From contig CM060188.1 in NCBI GenBank assembly GCA_030549335.1, forward strand, positions 10,974,001-11,038,000: a DNA stretch of 64,000 nt, in the 5' to 3' direction. Below, one piece after another: positions 23,620 to 37,664 of this stretch; the stretch's first letter is position 1; every line of letters starts with the position of its first letter. Made by a program: the position numbers and the translations under genes. The stretch is from Pontederia crassipes. Taxonomy: Eukaryota; Streptophyta; Magnoliopsida; Commelinales; Pontederiaceae. The notes beneath the pieces are model-generated. The model did not search any database, was not told the origin of the DNA, and saw nothing but the letters and a program-made list of their open reading frames with translations.

Positions 23620-24640
23620 AGAGAAATTCTAAAAGAAAAAAACAATAGGTTTGAAAAAAATAAAACGTAAAAAAAGATTGCAAATAAAAAAATTTGAACA
23701 TTGGCATGGTTCCACTAGGAACTACGTGACTACTGATTCCCGCAGTTCCAACCTCGGGTTCTAGTGTTGGTTCCGCTAGATGTCGCATTATATGACAAAA
23801 TCAATTGGAACTAAGGCCAAGTTCCAAGAAGTTCTCCCCGCCAAACGCTATCCGGAGTCATCTACAAGATAATTCAGAAAAATATTTTTTTGAGTCCTAA
23901 ATATTATAGATAGTTTTAACTTCTTTGTAATTTTAATTATCACCTTAGTGATAGTACAAATATAATACAAGAAGCCTCTATTCAAATTATCAATTTGGTG
24001 AAATGCATATTGACAAAAGATATTCATTCTATCAAATTTATTTTTTAAAATCATTGGGATGAATATATTCAATTTGTTCTATATTTCTTTGAACATTGTA
24101 AGAAAAACATGTGATCTTAACTGTCTTTCTTTTATCCATATCAACTTTTATATCTTTTGTTCTGATTATAAATAATAATATGTAATAAATCTTAAATTAT
24201 TTTATAGGTATTCCAATATTTTATTCAATTATTTTAATCATAATTTATATTATTAATACTTATCAATACTATAATGTGATTTTGTCAATTTATTTTAATG
24301 AATTATATTATTAGTTAATTAAAACAACAACGCGCTTAAAAATTTATCACACAAACTTTTCTAAAAAATCTAAATTTCTTGAATTAGTCGAGATTATAAG
24401 ATTTTTCTAATGTAAATACTAACCTTAAAAAATGTTTTAGATCAATAAAACATCAAGACTTTTTTTGAAATGAAAGATGCATGTCTAGTGGCATAAATTA
24501 TAGAGCAAATCCATGCTTATTGCTCATTTGAATTATTGAACATATATACTAACCTAAGGTAACTTTCAAAGTGGGAGTATTGATGCACACATTTCAATGA
24601 AAAAAATGTTACAACTCTCCAAAAAGACCATTTCTCTTTA
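23620..24640. other. AT-rich intergenic region
   Basis: No gene or delimitable element was recognised. Confidence 0.5.
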
Positions 24641-26337
24641 TAGTTACTAGTATATATCCCGCACGTTGTGCTGGCCATAAAAAATAGTGATATATTTAAT
24701 TAAAATTTTATATAAATAATCATTAAAAATTTTAAAAATACTAATATTTATATATATTATTTTTATATGGGGTTAATTCTTAATCCATTGTCTGTTCTGT
24801 TAGAAATAACAAAGAATAAGGTCTTCTCATTTTTAGTCTACCCAACACATTATATTCTCTCAAATGATCATAGAATAAGTTAACTTGGTTGAATATCATT
24901 AATATAAGTTAAGGAATTTGATATAAGAATTATATGACTAACTTTTTATTTATGAAATAAATAATTATTTTTTTTCTGAAAAAAATAATGCTTCAGCAAA
25001 ATGCAAAATAAAATTTTAATTTGATTTTTGTATATAGATTTATTTTTATTAATTAACAATTATGGTAATCTAAGATTAAATAAAACATAGATTTCCATTG
25101 ATATATAACTGACATATAATAATAAATCAGATAGATTTTATATTATTAATCAAATGTAATATAGTATTAATTTTTCTTCATTTTTTGGGTAAGTTCTTTT
25201 AATCTATTAGTTACCTCTTGGGTGTATATTTATTTTGACACTTACAACAACTGTTTAGTTGTTTTAATTATTGAAATCATTTATCATATTTTGGTACCAG
25301 AAGATGAAATAAGTCATATACTTCAATTGTTACAACTTCCTCTTATATGAAAATAAATCTAATCGATAGTTTTTTATTTTATTAACTGAATGTTAGTATT
25401 ACCTTTTTTTCAATTTTGGGTACATTGTTTTATGTGTATATTTTTTTCTATCAGTTACCTAACAGGTGTATATTTATTTTATTCAGTTACTTCAATTCTG
25501 TATTTGATTAGTTCATTATTTAAATAATTTGAAAACACCTCGTTGATGCCAAGCGAGTCATCAATCAAACCATTTGTTTGATATTTTTTAAATTATTATA
25601 ATTTTATCTTTCAGTGCCTAATGAGTATATTGAAATCAAATAACTACCCATAATCTACCCGTTATCTAATGAGTGTTCAAAATATTCCCAATCATTATTA
25701 TGTTATTATTAATTATACTTGTATAACCGTATAAACATAAAGACGTATAGTTATGTAACTCTATAGATAATAAAACTACATCGTTATTATATAATTATCA
25801 TATTTTATAATCATAATTGATACTTTATTGAAGTCATAATTAATATTTTTGTCAACACTCATTGATGCCAATAGTAGCATACATATAGATAGATATACAT
25901 AAATATGCAGATAAATAATTTTCATCAATAATTCATATCTTATTTTTTTATTAGATATAACATTTTATTATTATGAAAAAAGTATTCTTATTTAAATATA
26001 ATGTGAATATTTATTCTCTTTGTATGAAATTATTCTTTTAATATAGTAATATGTTACATATATTATATTTACCAATTATCATGTAAACTTATATTTCATT
26101 TCAATATTTTTGTAATGAATTATTAATGAAATGTATTATTAGTTAACTATAGTTATTCTTTTTATTGGTTTATATCATTTCATTATGTTTATTACACCTA
26201 TAATTTTTTTTAATTTTATATTAATACTTTTTCTACATCTAAGTTATTTTTTTCGATCTAGTCCCATCGATATTCAGAACTACAAATGCATGTAACCCAG
26301 ACTTCAAGGACCGAAAAATATATTTATAAATTCATAT

Positions 26338-26393
26338 ATATATAAATATATATATATATGATTATGTATATATATATATATATATATATAATA
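26338..26393. repeat. AT dinucleotide-rich tract
   Basis: Interrupted (AT)n runs inside Helitron A. Confidence 0.8.
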
Positions 26394-27416
26394 GTACTAT
26401 ATACTATATTGACCTAACATCATGAATATTACTTTTTTTGATAATTAAAGGTGCAAAAGAATAAAACTTTGTACATTTACAGAAAAATTAAATATAATAT
26501 AAAAGCTTTTTTAGGCTCTAATATCAATGGATGTAAATGTATATTTAGAAATATCGCACAGCAAACTATACAAAATTTATCATCTGCATTCCAAATTTTG
26601 GACGATAGTCATAAGCCAAAAATCCGATATAGCTTTAGCATAAAAAATACCTCACACTTGTAGCATGACTTTGACATTATATTAAGTTCCACCGATGCAC
26701 AACACACTTCAGAAAAATATGCCACTTTATAAAATGCCTACTTGTTAAAATAGCAAATCTAGTTTGTGTGCACATATAAACAAATGTGCCACCATCTCTT
26801 TATGTAGTTGTCTATAAGGGTAGTTATATGAACTACTTTCATATGCACGTAACTGGTATTAACATAACTAATGACTGCAGTTGTATATTCAAATAACATG
26901 TTTAAGTTTAACATAATTATTTTTTGAAGACGTGTGCTGGATTTATGCATTTTCCAAATAGTATTTTCTCCACGCTTTTGACAATCCATAAAAAATGAAT
27001 TATTAATTTAGCTTTAATCAATTGTTACTTGAGGATACGTAACAATTAACATATTTACCAAGTATCATTTTCTTCATGCTTACTATTTCTTCAATATAAT
27101 ATATAGACATAAAGTGAGATTACTTTGGTTTTCATATAGCCTAAATATAAATACATATACATATGGCTGTTAAATTATATTCGAATTAGATTTATATAAT
27201 AGCTTCCATAATAATAAAAAATATTAAAATATTTTATTAATTATCAAATACCATTATGTCTATTGAACGGTTAAGGATAGTTATTATCCACTACTATAAT
27301 AACATTATATAATTAACAAAGATAATTATAACAAAATTTTCTTACTTGGACACTTGTCAACATAATGTTATGCCAAATGTCACTTTCTCATGCAAAGTAC
27401 TCTCTCTTTAATATAA

Positions 27417-30400
27417 CTAGTGTAGAGCTCGCACGATGTGCGGGTGATGCAAAAAATGTGTCATGATTAATTATAATTTTATATTTCATTTAAATTAATA
27501 ATAACATTTATAAGAATAGAAACTAATTATTTTTTCTTATTAACTTTAACTTTAGTTATATCATTTGTGAATATTTCGTTCAAAAATAACATATAGAGTA
27601 AAATCTTCGATGTTACAACAAATGTCCAAATACAAAATGAGAAGAAATTACTTTATATCTAAAATAATAAGAAATACATTATGAAATAATAATCTTTATA
27701 ACCTCAATACCATTTTTTGGTCAAACCCCCTCTTAGAATACTTATATTTAACTTTTAGGAGTCCATCATCATCATCATCATCATCATTATTATTATTATT
27801 ATTATTATTGACCATTTTAACATTATAGTTATTTTATATATTGTTCCACAAAATGTCATTCAGTGATATGAGTTAAACTCCGTTAAATTATTAAAATATT
27901 TTATACTGACTATATTTAATATATAAATATATTATATATAATATTGATTATATATATTTTAGAATAAAAAATAGATATAATCAAGCATGTGAACATGTCT
28001 ATTTATCGAAACCTTTTGTCTAGAAGATAATGGTATCCTCTTTGTACTATGTTTCTTATTGTGATACACCACCTCTCATCACCACCACATGCACTATGGA
28101 CACTCCATCAAAGTTAATTTAATCTCTTACATTCAAGACCAACTCATATACGGTATATATGATATAAAATTATCATTTCACTTACTATTAAAAAAATGTG
28201 GAAATTAAATGAAAAGGTCAATAGACTAATTACTTATCAAAATATCATGATATATACACTATAAAAGAGGAATTAATGTTTATATATAAAAAATTAATTG
28301 GTAGGATTCAAGAGTCCATTAAAACAATCCCCATAGTGTTTTAGATAAAAATCACAAATAATATTTATTTGCATCTTTGAAGAAATAAAATAAACAAATA
28401 GAATTAGTTATTTAAATATTTTCCTGATCATGACAATATATTATTCCAATCTTAATTAAGACAAAATTAAGCATATATCTATCATATAAAAATTAAATAA
28501 TAAATAAATAAAACCACTAAAGATTGAATACTCTACCTTCAATTGTCCAAAGATTGGAGCTAAAGAATTTACTTAATGTCTGATTTGTACAAAGGTCTAC
28601 TACTATGAATGCAATTATGAAAAAAGTGAAGAGAGCAGCGGTAATAATTTTCAATTACTATGCAGTTATGGAAGGGTGAAGGAAATAGAGAAAATTAATT
28701 TTCCAAGAAAATTTATTTTCATTATGGGGCAACGTGACACGAATGTTTTTTGTTGATGAGGGTCATACTGTGATAAGCATAGTTAATCAATTTAACATAT
28801 CTGAGCCTAATTGCAAGAAATATGTTATATTATATTATTATCAAATTACCATAGAACCATATGGATAAGAAAGTTATATATTGAAGGCAGTTATATTTTT
28901 ATCATATCTTTTATTCAGTCATCTAATATATATGGTCATTTATCTAATAGATATGATTTATATCCAAATCAAATAAGTACACTCATTGTTTAAGTATTTA
29001 AACTAATTGGTCAATAAAAATATATTTCAATGGAATTCCTCTTTTATTTGTTTTTATATTAGTTAATCTATCTTGAAAGGTAAAAAGGGGTAGAGTAAAC
29101 CTAATTTTTTCGTCGAAATTAATGTCCTCTTCCTCCGCGTGTAGAAAAGGAATAAATAAATCAATTAAATTTCGAGAAGCTTCATAAAGTGCTTCCTTAG
29201 GATATTAATTATTAGGATATGAACATGTGTCATTTATTCAATGTGCCAAATGTCACTCTCTTCTTCAATACTAACCTCCTTTTAATAATATATATAATAA
29301 ATATATAGATAGATAGTCAGAAATTTTTTATCAAAATTTCATATTCATACCGATCTTGTTTTAATTTGAATTGTATCTTGATGACCAATGAAAGTTTAGT
29401 TGAAGAGTATAGGAAGCCATAACTAAATTGTAATAGTAAAATCACCATTATAACTGAAGTAATTTAATATTGCATATTAGTTAATCTATTCATCCACCAT
29501 TTATATAACTCAATAATATGACCGTAAAAATAAAAATAATTAATTAGAGGAATAATATTAGAATATGCATAAGCAATATCTTAAAAAAAGGAAAAAAATA
29601 AGCAAGAAAACCTAAAGGCACACAAAAATTCATACATATTATTGTCGTTATTTTTATTTACATACATATTTTCTCAATTATTTAATTAATTATCTATATT
29701 TTGGTTGTTTAGTATACATTTCGTAGTTAGATAAATGTAATATTTATTAGAGAGTAGGTGAGAAAAGTAGGCGCAACTAACATATATTAATCTACTATTG
29801 TTAATATGATAAAGGAAAAAGTGGATGGCTTAGAATTTAAAATAATTATCCATCTAAATAATTTATTTGAAAATCAATTTTGTTAACACCACAGACCGAT
29901 CCCTTATTCTATCAACTAAAACCATACTTATAGAATAATGGTAATTTATTCATGGTGAAATCCATAAATTTGATTAAAAATAATTTTCCAAGTAAATAAT
30001 GATAAAATAAAATTTGTTAATAGGATCCCTTATTCTATCAGTTAAACAAAAGAAAAAAAAATCCACTAAAATAAAAATAAGCAAGTGTCACACACAATAA
30101 AGTAATAATAATAATTTGAAACAACAATGTTAAATTCAAATTGTTTAAGGCAACCCATCATGCTTAATTTGAAAACAAAATGTTTAGCAACAATAATAAT
30201 ACATTACTTTACAAAGAAAATAGAAAAAAGAAAATAATATGAAGATTATTTACCATCCGATTTGTGGGATCAAACCTGTTGAAAAAAATAAGTCATTTAA
30301 TATAATTATGCAATTAAGTCATATGATAAACATGAAACTTCTAAAATAGGATTATATATCAATTAGATAAAAAAAGGAATTACTTAGGTAAATCATAACA

Positions 30401-31366
30401 TTTTTCATTATAAACATATGATGACTAATTAATTGCTAAAGATAAAAACTAAGAAATAATTAGATAGTAAACTACAAAGGAAATGCATTAGGAAGAAAGA
30501 TTCTCATCAGAAGAAAAAAAGAATAGGGAGGAACATATATTCAATAGATTTCCTTGGTATTTATAAGGAAGGCATTTCATGTAAGAACCAACCATGAAAG
30601 AAACGGTTCCTAAATAACCATCTAATGTATAATTAGTAACTAATCATCTACTAAAATGATTATGATAGATGAGCGTATTCAAATTTTAATTGACTATTTT
30701 GTTTTTAATTTAATTTATCTATAAACAAATACTATACTGGATGGTTATGAATAGTTTTAACCACCACTCTAATAAAATATAATTTATATAATTAATGAAT
30801 CTTTGAACTACTTATTATAATGGTTTAATATTACTTTGTGATATGTTTATTCAAATAAGTAATAGAAATAATTATAACATTCGATGATTACCAACAATCC
30901 ATGTAATATTGAATTATCCATGCTAATTATTTGTAATATTTACTTATTTTATAAACATATGATTCATCTAATTTTTCACTATTATTGAAATAATCATATT
31001 TTAAATAAATTAATATAATAATTGATTATAATTAACAATTTCATAAAATAGATGTCAAATTATTTTTAAATTTTGTTATAAATTAACTTTGTATGATATT
31101 TTTATTTATTTATTATTTTTTAAATCATTTTGTCTCTAATAATATTATGTTATTATAAATTGTAGTTACTATATATGTATATATAGTTATTTAATATGTC
31201 CTTTATAAAAGTTACTTATTTGTACGGTTATCACACATTCTAATTATCATACATATTATTTAATATTATAATACTTGATATATTTGGTTGAGGACACATG
31301 GCATCATATCTTGATGCCAAATGTGAAATTCTCATGCAAAGTACTCTCTCTTTAATATAATATAGA
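27417..31366 (-). mobile_element. Helitron B, nested in the 5' end of Helitron A (3950 bp)
   Basis: On the minus strand the 5' end is TCTATATTATATTAAAG from 31366. The 3' end is the hairpin CGCAC-ATC-GTGCG (27430-27442) followed by CTCTACACTAG ending at 27417. The 5' ends of A and B share the words 'ttaaagagagagtactttgc' and 'catttggcat', so they are one family. The sequence just before B (TCTATA) and just after B (TTATATTAAAG) rejoin to give a second copy of the family's 5' terminus. This places B's insertion between A and T, six bases into A. No Rep/helicase coding region is seen. Confidence 0.75.
27763..27810. repeat. (ATC)n(ATT)n compound microsatellite
   Basis: About eight ATC units run into about seven ATT units, inside Helitron B near its 3' end. 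Confidence 0.9.
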
Positions 31367-31372
31367 TATAGA

Positions 31373-31971
31373 TTCTACATGTGGTTAAATACATTATGCA
31401 TATTTTCTTCTAAGTTCATTGTCTTTAGAAAATCAGCATATGATTACATATTATGAAAGTGGAAATATGAATGAGATGAACAATTGGAGACCCCATCAAA
31501 GGTACACAACGTCTTTTACTCGATTTGTCAATATTATAAGGGCAATAGCAGATTGATGGCTATCCCAAAAGCTTGTTGGCATTGCCTCTCATGTCATGAC
31601 TTCAATGTTCAAAATAGTCACCAAAATTAACCTTTCTCAATGTGGTGTAATGATCAATAGATAACTCATCCATGACTATAACAAACGTTGTACAATATAT
31701 TGATGGTCTATAATTTTTTTTCCTATTACTATCTCAATGTTCAATTGATTGGTAGTCTATAAATTTTTTGTCTCAATGTTCGAGGACATTGTTCTCAACA
31801 AGCCTAAATCTACTCAAATTGCATCTCTAATTATATTAGGTGAAATATTAACATTGCAAGTACAAGAAAACAAATTAGCAAATCATCTCCATAATGTTAC
31901 AAGTCTAACCTATGCTTAAGTGTCATACTTGCTACAAGTTTATGACCACCTTTGTTTAAGTGACATTATCT

Positions 31972-32009
<38 letters not shown>

Positions 32010-34240
32010 TAATAGGGGGTATAAAAGGGCATGATATGATCATGCACCCTACAATAATAGGATCTACAATTGTTTAATTTAGATGATTTTGATTAAATGG
32101 TTTAAATTTTATAAAAAAGAATATTTGTTTACTAGTTGGTTCAATATGTTTAGACTTAGGTTCAACTCCGTGGAAAGTAAGAATTCATGTATTTTTTTTT
32201 TGCGCCTTGCATTTCTTCCTCAAAGTGAGAATGCTAGAAATGAAGATTGTGCGGCTGTCTCAAGCCCTTATGCTCTCTTGATCTCCTTGCTATCTCCTCT
32301 TTAGTTGCATCTAACTAGTCTACTCATCTTGTGCAACAAAAAAAAACCTCTCATTTTCATCGCCTTCCCTTCACATCAATCATCGCTAGGAAACAAAGAT
32401 GTTGAGCAAGATCCTTTCTCTCACTGATTAGTTGCATTTTATGTTTAGATTATGAAAAAATGTGAGCTCAATTATCATGTTCATTTTCAAATCTGATTTT
32501 AATTATTCACATAAGTCAACTAGTGCCAAACGAGTTCCAATGTAACACCTATAAAAAGGAGAAAGAAGAGAACTAAACAATCCTTAATTTAGTGGGACAC
32601 ATGTAAACATGTAAGTAGAATACCTCCCTATAATTCCACATTCAAAATATTTTGATAGTTTCTCATTTGAAAACTTTGAAGTCTAAGAAAGTCAACCCTT
32701 TGTCTTTAATATGAGATTCCAAGTCCCAACCTCATTTTCTATAGCAAAGAGATGAAGGGGTTGCAATACATCGGAGAGGAAAGAAAGATGGAAGTTTAAA
32801 AGAAAGAATATGGAAGTAGGAGAAACGTAAACGAAGTATGTAAAGTAGTTTCATGAAAATGATAGGTCTAGGTTTATGTTTCAATTTTGTGTATTGGTGA
32901 TTAATGGTGCAAAAATGTTTTTTCGACGTCTTTGAATGAAAAACTTTACTATGATCATGAAACCTTAAGTTCAAGCATAATAGATTGTATTGAAATACAA
33001 TGTGATGGTACTATAAGAGTGTCAATCATGCTCTTATACCTGTGAAAATTTTTATGTAGTAATGTAGTGAAAAAACTTATTAAAAATATAAGATTTTACT
33101 CTTGCTGATGTGTCAAACATTCAAAAGATGAAATCGGAAGTCTGTACAACATTGTGTGAAATGGAATGTTCAATCAAAACATGATTCGTCGCCCATAATG
33201 ATATTAAGATTGACTCTATATTTCACTCGGAGAATTGGATGAACATCCAATCGGAATCGAACATTCAAAAGTTAAATGGTGAGAATGATTAAACATTAAT
33301 CAGCATAGGATATCCTGTAAAAAAAAGAATTGGACAATCGCTTGGGCAATATCAAATGAACATTCTAGTAGGAACAAACAATCAAGAAGAACCTCCTAAA
33401 GGTTATATTTTTTATGAATATTTTGACTATGATTGCCTAGCTAGTTTCTCACATTAGTGTATGTTCATCCACAAAGATAATAATGACTTATTTATTTATT
33501 TACTGAATTTACTGATTGATTGAATTAACATATTGAACATCAAGTAGGCATCAATTGTATCGATGGAGTAGATGACCCAACGTTTTATTGTCATATTGAG
33601 ACTATTTTAAGAATGTATCACAAAAGGCAAGTCATTCCATTGGTTTGTCTAATCATATAGGCTACCAAGGTTACCATTAAAAAGTATAGTTGTCATTTGA
33701 TAATAAGAGGATGACTAGATGATTATGATTAAATGGTAACGACTAAGAAAGTTATAAGAACAATTTCCAATTACTAAAAGATAACAAATATGATAATGAG
33801 TATAAACATGTCAACGATGTGTAAAAGCATGAAACTATTGTACCCGAATCATTTAAAGGAAAAATGTTATATTACTGATGTTCTTGACAATATGGTAAAA
33901 ACAAAAAAAGTATATAATTGTTGAACTTAAATGGTCATTTGAGATAAGTCTTATTGCTAGAGTAATAACTTATGTATTAATATATTAAGATGATATCGTT
34001 ATTGTATATTATCAATAATGCCTATATTTTTATTGTGTGATGTTTCTTTTTTTATCCATGTCCACATTTCTTATAGAAGTTATTATATCAGCAATAGTGT
34101 CCTTCCCCATGACGAACTAAAATTATTGATTCCTTCCAATTTTGATATAGTCAACATGTTTTATTTTATTTTTTTGAAAAGTATATGTGTGAGACACAAT
34201 CTATTAATTTATTTACTAATTTGATCTATTTCAGATATTT
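31373..34240. other. AT-rich gene-free region
   Basis: Contains an (AT)n run at about 31976-32005 and scattered short frames with no recognisable product. No element ends could be paired. Confidence 0.45.
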
Positions 34241-34242
34241 CT

Positions 34243-34462
34243 TCTCACAACTTATTAATGGGTATAACCCTTTTGGTATGAATAGTTTATTTGTATGGGC
34301 ATTGATGTTCTTATTTGGACATCTTGCTTGGGCTACTAGATTTATGTTCTTAATTTTCTGACATGGATATTGGCAAGAATTGAAACTTTAGCATGGGCTT
34401 ATGAAAGCACACATTTGGCTAATTTGATTCGATGGAGAGATAAAGCAGTGGCCCTTTATGTT
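34243..34462 (+). pseudogene. psaB (fragment): Nuclear copy of plastid psaB 3' region (NUPT fragment)
   Basis: Reading on the plus strand gives [14 protein letters not shown], then MFLFGHL.WAT, FMFLI, GYWQE and NLIRWRDK, in the order found near the C-terminus of photosystem I subunit PsaB. In the plastid gene these lie within one continuous stretch. Here the frame is broken by stops and small deletions (for example near 34360 and 34382) and similarity ends soon after the RWRDK block. It is an inactive piece of plastid DNA in the nuclear genome, moderately old judging from its substitutions. Confidence 0.85.
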
Positions 34463-35504
34463 ATGTTATTGATCATTGTAGTCTTCAAGCTTTACATATT
34501 GTAGTCGGATGACTTCATTTGCATGATCCAACATGCAATTCAAACTAAATGGTGGCATTGGTCATGATCGAGACGATTGCGCATGATATGGGACGTCCGA
34601 ACTATTCAAGTCTTTTGTTAGTGCTCACCTAGTAGATCTAAAAATTTTAGGTGGTATTTGATTAATGAATAATTATTCTATTACCTTAATTTTTTTTAAG
34701 TTTGAGTCAAAGAATAAATCTTATTCTAATTTTTTGATAGAATAATTTAGCTGTATATGAAATTTTACTCATGGAGTTATTTTTTTAATGATAACTTTGT
34801 CCTTTTAAAAAAATAACTATTAGAATAAAACGTAATAACCTCTATTCTAATATTTATTCTTTTAATTTATAATGTTTCAACTGTGAAAACTATGTCATTT
34901 AATCATTAATTTTAGTCAAACTTGTGGCTGTGTCATCGTCCCCACCACAAAATCATTGCCGTCCCGGTCGTGAATTCACGCTCATTGTCGTCCTCGCCGT
35001 CCCTGCCCCGATCGCCGACAAAGAAGATGGCATGATCCGCCAAACGACCTCGTCCCCGCCGACCCCTCTCTTCGATTTCTTTCACCGCGAACCGACAATT
35101 CTTTTGCCCTTAACCACTCCTAAGCCGCACGTGTACCCCTGAACTGTGTTCATCATCCGCACCCGTCTGATCTCCATCCGATGTGCGCGAATGGAGGGGG
35201 AGGGGGAGGACCCCCATTAAATCCTTTAAATAATTATTTGTATTAAATATTATTAATTATTGTTTATTGTTAATATCATTTGATAAAATAATTTTTACAT
35301 TATCTTAACTAATAAAAAATATAAAAAAAATTAAATATAAGATTTAAGATTTACTATATTATAAAAAAATATTTATTTCTCTATTTTTTACATTTATGTA
35401 AATACCTACTAAAATTTATGTGTCAAATAAACTTTTTAATTCTCCATCGTTACACTTTTCATCCAAATATCAAATTTAACTAATCGAATAGTTATCAAAA
35501 CAAA
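34463..35504. other. Gene-free region with a GC-rich island
   Basis: The first part contains a possible MITE end (TTA then GGTGGTATTTGATTAATG near 34650) without a matching partner. A GC-rich patch at 34925-35215 interrupts AT-rich DNA; its open frame (34924-35142) has no recognisable domain. Confidence 0.4.
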
Positions 35505-35513
35505 TAAAAACTT

Positions 35514-35988
35514 GGGTTATTTCCATAAACCTCTCATAAATTATCACTATTTTTCACATCTAACCTAAACTACGAACTTAATGTTTTGGATCATTAAACC
35601 ATCGCAACATTTCCACTTTATTCCTCTCATCACTTATGCTACGTCTTCTGTTAGTTTTACTTTTTCCATTTATGAAAAAACTAAATTGCCCCTCCCTCAA
35701 AAAAAACATGAAATAACAAATATGAAAAAATAAAAAAAATGTTGTTGGATGGATTAAAGTGGTAAACAAAAAAATTGTCATTTAGAAAGAAGACTAAATT
35801 ACCTTCCCTGATTTGTCATTTATCTTGGTTTATGAAAATAACCAAAGTAACGAAAAACGTAACAAAAGTATACGGAAGGACTAAAGTATAAAAATCATAA
35901 TAGTTTAGAGATATAAAAAAATAAGTTCGTAGTTTGAGGTTAGATGCAAAAAATCGTGATAATTTAGGGAGCTTTATGAAAATAATCC
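35514..35988. mobile_element. Mutator-type MITE (475 bp)
   Basis: The inverted ends GGGTTATTTCCATAAA (left) and GGATTATTTTCATAAA (right, reverse-complemented) continue into long terminal inverted repeats ('aaactacgaactt', 'gaggttagatgcaaaa'). An exact 9-bp target duplication TAAAAACTT lies at 35505-35513 and 35989-35997. Nine-base duplications and long inverted repeats fit Mutator-like MITEs. It is the same family as the copy at 37.7 kb. Confidence 0.85.
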
Positions 35989-36881
35989 TAAAAACTTAGT
36001 TCTCTCATTTAAACACAACAATTTTCCTTCTTTCCATTGGAGGAAACGTTTACTCTTTGTGCTATGGAGCTCACGAAAACAAGGACGCTAGGTTGCTATG
36101 TTCTTAAGCTTTTGGGTAAATTCATCAAAGGGCCATGAGGAGAGAAACTAGAAAAAATTATAGGAAGTGTTTGGTAGAGGAGCATTACAAGGATATTTCC
36201 CTTCTTCTCAACTTTTCATCCGAAGAACCATAAAACATATTGACGGACCACATCAAAAATAAGAAAAAGTAGAGAAACACATGTTGTCCTCCATCCAAGA
36301 ACATGCATTATGAATTTGTTCTCTTTTTGAAAGATGTCAAAGAGTCTAATAGTGTGATAAAATGGGTTTGGATTAGTAAGAAAGCTCATGGATTATTGGA
36401 TGAGGGATTTATTGTGGATTGAGAAGTATCTATAATTAAACATAATAATATTGTTTTACAACCAAGGCAGTGATCAAAGTCACCTGTTCATAGATCAATA
36501 TTACTGTTTGGTGTGGTCCCTAAAGATATCATTGTTTGAGGTTCCTAGTTTTTTTTTTAAGTTTTAATAGATGGAAATATAAGGTCTTGTTTTTGGACAA
36601 ATGATGACAGTAAATAACTCCAAATGCTGATGTTTTTTATGTTATAGATTTACTTAACACTATTAATTCTCATCATCATGTTATGTTCTTTAAATAAAAC
36701 AAATCTATTGGTTATTTCACATGATGTGAATTAATAAAGTGTTAAGCGGTAGATGCATTGGTCAGAGCACCGGAAAATGTGAAGACGGCCATTTCTTAGA
36801 AGTTATGATGCCTAAAAGATACAAATGGCAACACCACTACGAGCAATGGGTAACCATGGAATTTCTAACGTAACTACAGCA

Positions 36882-37411
36882 CTAAGCTTTCTTCGGGGAC
36901 TTGGAAGCGGCCTTGGACGGCGACATGGGGTCCTTCGCCACTGTCTTCTTCGGCAGCAGCACTGGGTTGATGTTGGAGAGCACGCCACCGTGCCCGATCA
37001 TGATGCCGCCGAGCAACCTGCCGAGCTCCTCGTCGTTCCGGATCACCAGCAGCACGTGCCTTGGGATGATGTGGTTCTTCTTGTTGTCTCGTGCTGCATT
37101 TCCGACCAACTCCAATACCTAAATGAGACCTCCCGAAAGTAAGCATAAACGTCGCGTGGAGAAGATAGAACCGTTACGTGAAGGACTCGTTAACTCGGCA
37201 GCCAGGTACTCGAGAACAGCGGCCAAGTAGATGGGCGCGCCAGATCCAACACGGAGGGCGTAATAGCCGACTTTGAGGAATCTGCCGATGCAGTCGACGG
37301 GAACTGGAGACCAGCCTTGATGGAGCGCGAGACGGGCTTCTTCTACGGACTGCCAATCTTCCTGCCTGTGGCACCGTTCTTCACCTTTCCGCCGGCGGTA
37401 GAGGATTCCAT
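36882..37411 (-). pseudogene. Histone H2A.W-type pseudogene
   Basis: This copy aligns with the intact H2A gene at 46.6-47.1 kb in both exons and the intron position. The start reads [16 protein letters not shown]. The first exon (37411-37194) then has a TAG where the intact gene encodes Lys (SP*KKP, about codon 23), a 1-bp deletion at the Pro-Val of QFPV, and a changed donor (GAG|TT instead of GAG|GT). Exon 2 (37118-36882) stays open and ends in SPKKA. It is therefore a formerly spliced gene copy and not a retrocopy. A Mutator-type MITE sits in its former promoter. It is unlikely to produce histone. Confidence 0.93.
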
Positions 37412-37664
37412 TTCTCTGGTTCTTAGGGGATTACGTTGGACGAGGCCGGTTGTTTTGATCGATTAGTGATGCGTGGGAACGAGGAAATTGCAAATTTAAA
37501 TAGGCTTTTGGTTTGCCGCTTTCATGTTTTTTGAGAGGTTCGGATCGAAACCTTTGGCACCGTTGGATTGCACTTCCATCGACGGTTCCCACTATGACCC
37601 GTGGGAGTGAGAATGGACGAATCAGCATCTTCGCATTTGCTTGCCGGGATATTGAAACTTTTTA

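Larger units (their letters stand above)
24647..31372 (-). mobile_element. Helitron A (non-autonomous), interrupted by Helitron B
   Basis: On the minus strand the 3' end is a short hairpin (GCAC-AAC-GTGC core near 24661-24673) followed by ATATATACTAG, ending in CTAG at 24650-24647 with T after it (24646). The 5' end is TCTATA at 31372-31367, preceded by A (31373). TC...CTAG ends with a 3' hairpin and insertion between A and T are Helitron hallmarks. The element's own sequence is 24647-27416 plus 31367-31372, about 2.78 kb; the remainder is Helitron B. No Rep/helicase frame is seen, so it depends on another element. The interior is extremely AT-rich. Confidence 0.75.

Noticed and set aside
34924-35142. 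GC-rich open frame of 72 codons
   Set aside because: It has no recognisable domain and no splice context, and it lies between transposon-like sequences.
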